This document shows, one piece after another, positions 5,825 through 6,567 of a stretch of DNA of 6,567 nucleotides. Made by a program: the position numbers and the translations under genes. Source of the DNA: CAZQKE01 sp964593865 (lineage in GTDB: Bacteria; Chloroflexota; Anaerolineae; JAAYZQ01); NCBI GenBank assembly GCA_964593865.1, contig CAZQKE010000075.1, positions 1 to 6,567 of the forward strand, written 5' to 3'. The notes beneath the pieces are model-generated. The model was not told the DNA's origin and ran no database searches. It saw only the letters and a list, made by a program, of their open reading frames with translations. The first letter of the stretch is position 1. Each line of letters opens with the position of its first letter.

Positions 5825-6217
5825 ATGGCAAAGGTTCTGATGATTGACGACGATCCCGATGTGACGTTGGCGATGCAAACCCTGTTGGAAGCCAACGGCT
5901 ATGAATTCTTTGCGGCCCGCAACAGCAGCGAGGGCCTGGCAAAACTCAAGGAGCTGGAACCGGACCTGATCATCCTGGACGTGATGATGGACACCGCCAC
6001 CGAGGGCTTCCAGACCGCCCTCACCCTGCGGAGCGCGGCCCCCGACTCCGAATACGCCGCCTACCGCGACATCCCGATCCTGATGCTGACCTCCGTACAC
6101 AGCACCACCACCCTGCGCTTCGCCCCCGACGACGACTATTTGCCCGTGGACGCCTTTGTGGACAAGTCCGCCGACCCCGATGAGGTCTTGGCCAAAATCC
6201 GGGAGTTGCTGGCTTAG
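5825..6217 (+). CDS. Stand-alone CheY-like response regulator receiver domain
   Basis: This 130-residue protein consists of one receiver domain and no output domain. The acidic pocket is D8-D10 (MIDDDP), the phosphoacceptor is D52 (LIILDVMMD), the conserved hydroxyl residues are T89/S90 (LMLTS) and the lysine is K114 (FVDKS). Two segments are longer than in CheY: around residues 72-81 (APDSEYAAYR) and between T89 and K114 (TTTLRFAPDDDYLPVDAF). I recall similar receivers beside hydrogenase and heterodisulfide reductase genes, but cannot verify this here. GAGG (5813-5816) lies eight bases before the ATG, and the gap from the protease stop is 10 bases, so it is probably the last gene of the operon. 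With no DNA-binding part it must act through protein contacts. Its kinase is unknown; the divergent sensor is one candidate. Confidence 0.88.
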   Translation: MAKVLMIDDDPDVTLAMQTLLEANGYEFFAARNSSEGLAKLKELEPDLIILDVMMDTATEGFQTALTLRSAAPDSEYAAYRDIPILMLTSVHSTTTLRFAPDDDYLPVDAFVDKSADPDEVLAKIRELLA

Positions 6218-6222
6218 GATTC

Positions 6223-6236
6223 ACCGCAAAAGCGGT
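6223..6236 (+). terminator. Weak hairpin after the operon, possible terminator
   Basis: ACCGC (6223-6227) and GCGGT (6232-6236) enclose AAAA six bases after the response-regulator stop. The stem is only five base pairs and no T-run follows, so termination here would be inefficient or factor-dependent. The arms equal the outermost bases of the following repeats, so it may be a collapsed repeat copy. Confidence 0.25.
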
Positions 6237-6243
6237 AAGATCT

Positions 6244-6567
6244 GAACCGCGGAGGCGCAAAGGGCGCAAAGGAAGGAAGAAAAAGAGAAAAACCTTCGCG
6301 TCCTTCGCGTCTTGGCGGTTCAAAAATAGAACCGCGAAGGCGCAAAGAGCGCAAAGGAAGGAAGAAAAAAGAGAAAAACCTTCGCGTCCTTCGCATCTTG
6401 GCGGTTCAAAAATAGAACCGCGAAGGCGCAAAGGGCGCGAAGGAAGGAAGAAAAAGTAAAAAAGCCTTCGTGTTCTTCGCGTCTTGGCGGTTCAAAAATA
6501 GAACCGCGGAGGCGCAAAGGGCGCAAAGGAAGAAAAAGAGAAAAACCTTCGTGTTCTTGGCGTCTTG
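6244..6567. repeat. Tandem array of 78-79 bp imperfect palindromes (3 full copies, 1 cut by the window edge)
   Basis: Copies lie at 6244-6321, 6329-6407, 6415-6493 and from 6501 to the window end. They are separated by identical AAAAATA spacers, giving periods of 85, 86 and 86. Each copy begins GAACCGCG and the full ones end TTGGCGGTTC. In the third copy the outer 29 bases of each side pair at 25 positions, leaving an A-rich loop of about 20 bases. The copies differ by scattered substitutions and small indels; the fourth lacks one GGAA. Apparent reading frames through the array, including one giving NRQDAKDAK, are by-products of the repeat. On the minus strand each stem is followed by TATTTTT, like an intrinsic terminator. 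Nothing coding is seen after 6217. Confidence 0.9.

Noticed and set aside
6021..6526. Minus-strand frames giving NRQDAKDAK-type peptides in the repeat array
   Set aside because: They follow the repeat period and copy the palindrome sequence, have no separate start signals, and one merely runs on into the antisense of the response regulator.
6244..6567. A CRISPR array
   Set aside because: The repeated unit is 78-79 bp and the spacers are only seven bases and identical, the reverse of a CRISPR layout.

Overview
The window is GC-rich bacterial DNA. Its centre is a compact five-gene cluster for a soluble group 3 [NiFe] hydrogenase of the sulfhydrogenase (hydBGDA, NAD(P)-linked) type, with a maturation protease directly behind it and a stand-alone response regulator after that. 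The gene set, the multi-pass sensor protein at the left edge and the A-rich palindromic repeats at the right edge (one reading frame of which gives a recurrent NRQDAKDAK peptide) together suggest a member of Chloroflexota, perhaps Anaerolineae or Caldilineae. That assignment is inferred from style and remembered families, not from any marker gene.

Layout. Positions 1-821 (minus strand) hold the 5' part of a seven-pass membrane protein that enters a coiled coil just where the window ends, probably a sensor histidine kinase. Positions 822-1360 carry no intact gene. They hold a candidate promoter for the kinase, a 75-bp palindromic element (905-979), a decayed fragment of a multihaem cytochrome c (982-1155), about 80 bases with nothing recognisable, and the hydrogenase control region: a near-consensus sigma-70 promoter (1269-1297) flanked by two 18-bp Rex-operator-like dyads centred 74 bp apart.

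Positions 1361-5814 are the hydrogenase operon on the plus strand: HydB (two 4Fe-4S clusters), HydG (FAD, NAD(P), 2Fe-2S), HydD (small subunit, several Fe-S clusters), HydA (NiFe large subunit) and the C-terminal processing protease. The genes are separated by 18 bases or fewer or overlap, except for a 52-base gap between hydD and hydA that contains a perfect 11-bp stem. A CheY-like receiver protein follows at 5825-6217, only 10 bases after the protease. Positions 6218-6567 are non-coding: three full and one cut copy of a 78-79 bp imperfect palindrome joined by identical AAAAATA spacers.

Working model. Electrons from H2 split at the NiFe site of HydA would pass through the clusters of HydD and HydB to the 2Fe-2S and FAD of HydG and on to NAD(P)+; in reverse, the complex would vent reducing power as H2. 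A pair of Rex-like sites around the promoter would fit such a redox valve, because Rex represses genes when NADH is low relative to NAD+. The hyp genes that build the NiFe centre are not in the window. No tRNA, rRNA, CRISPR array or transposase gene was seen.
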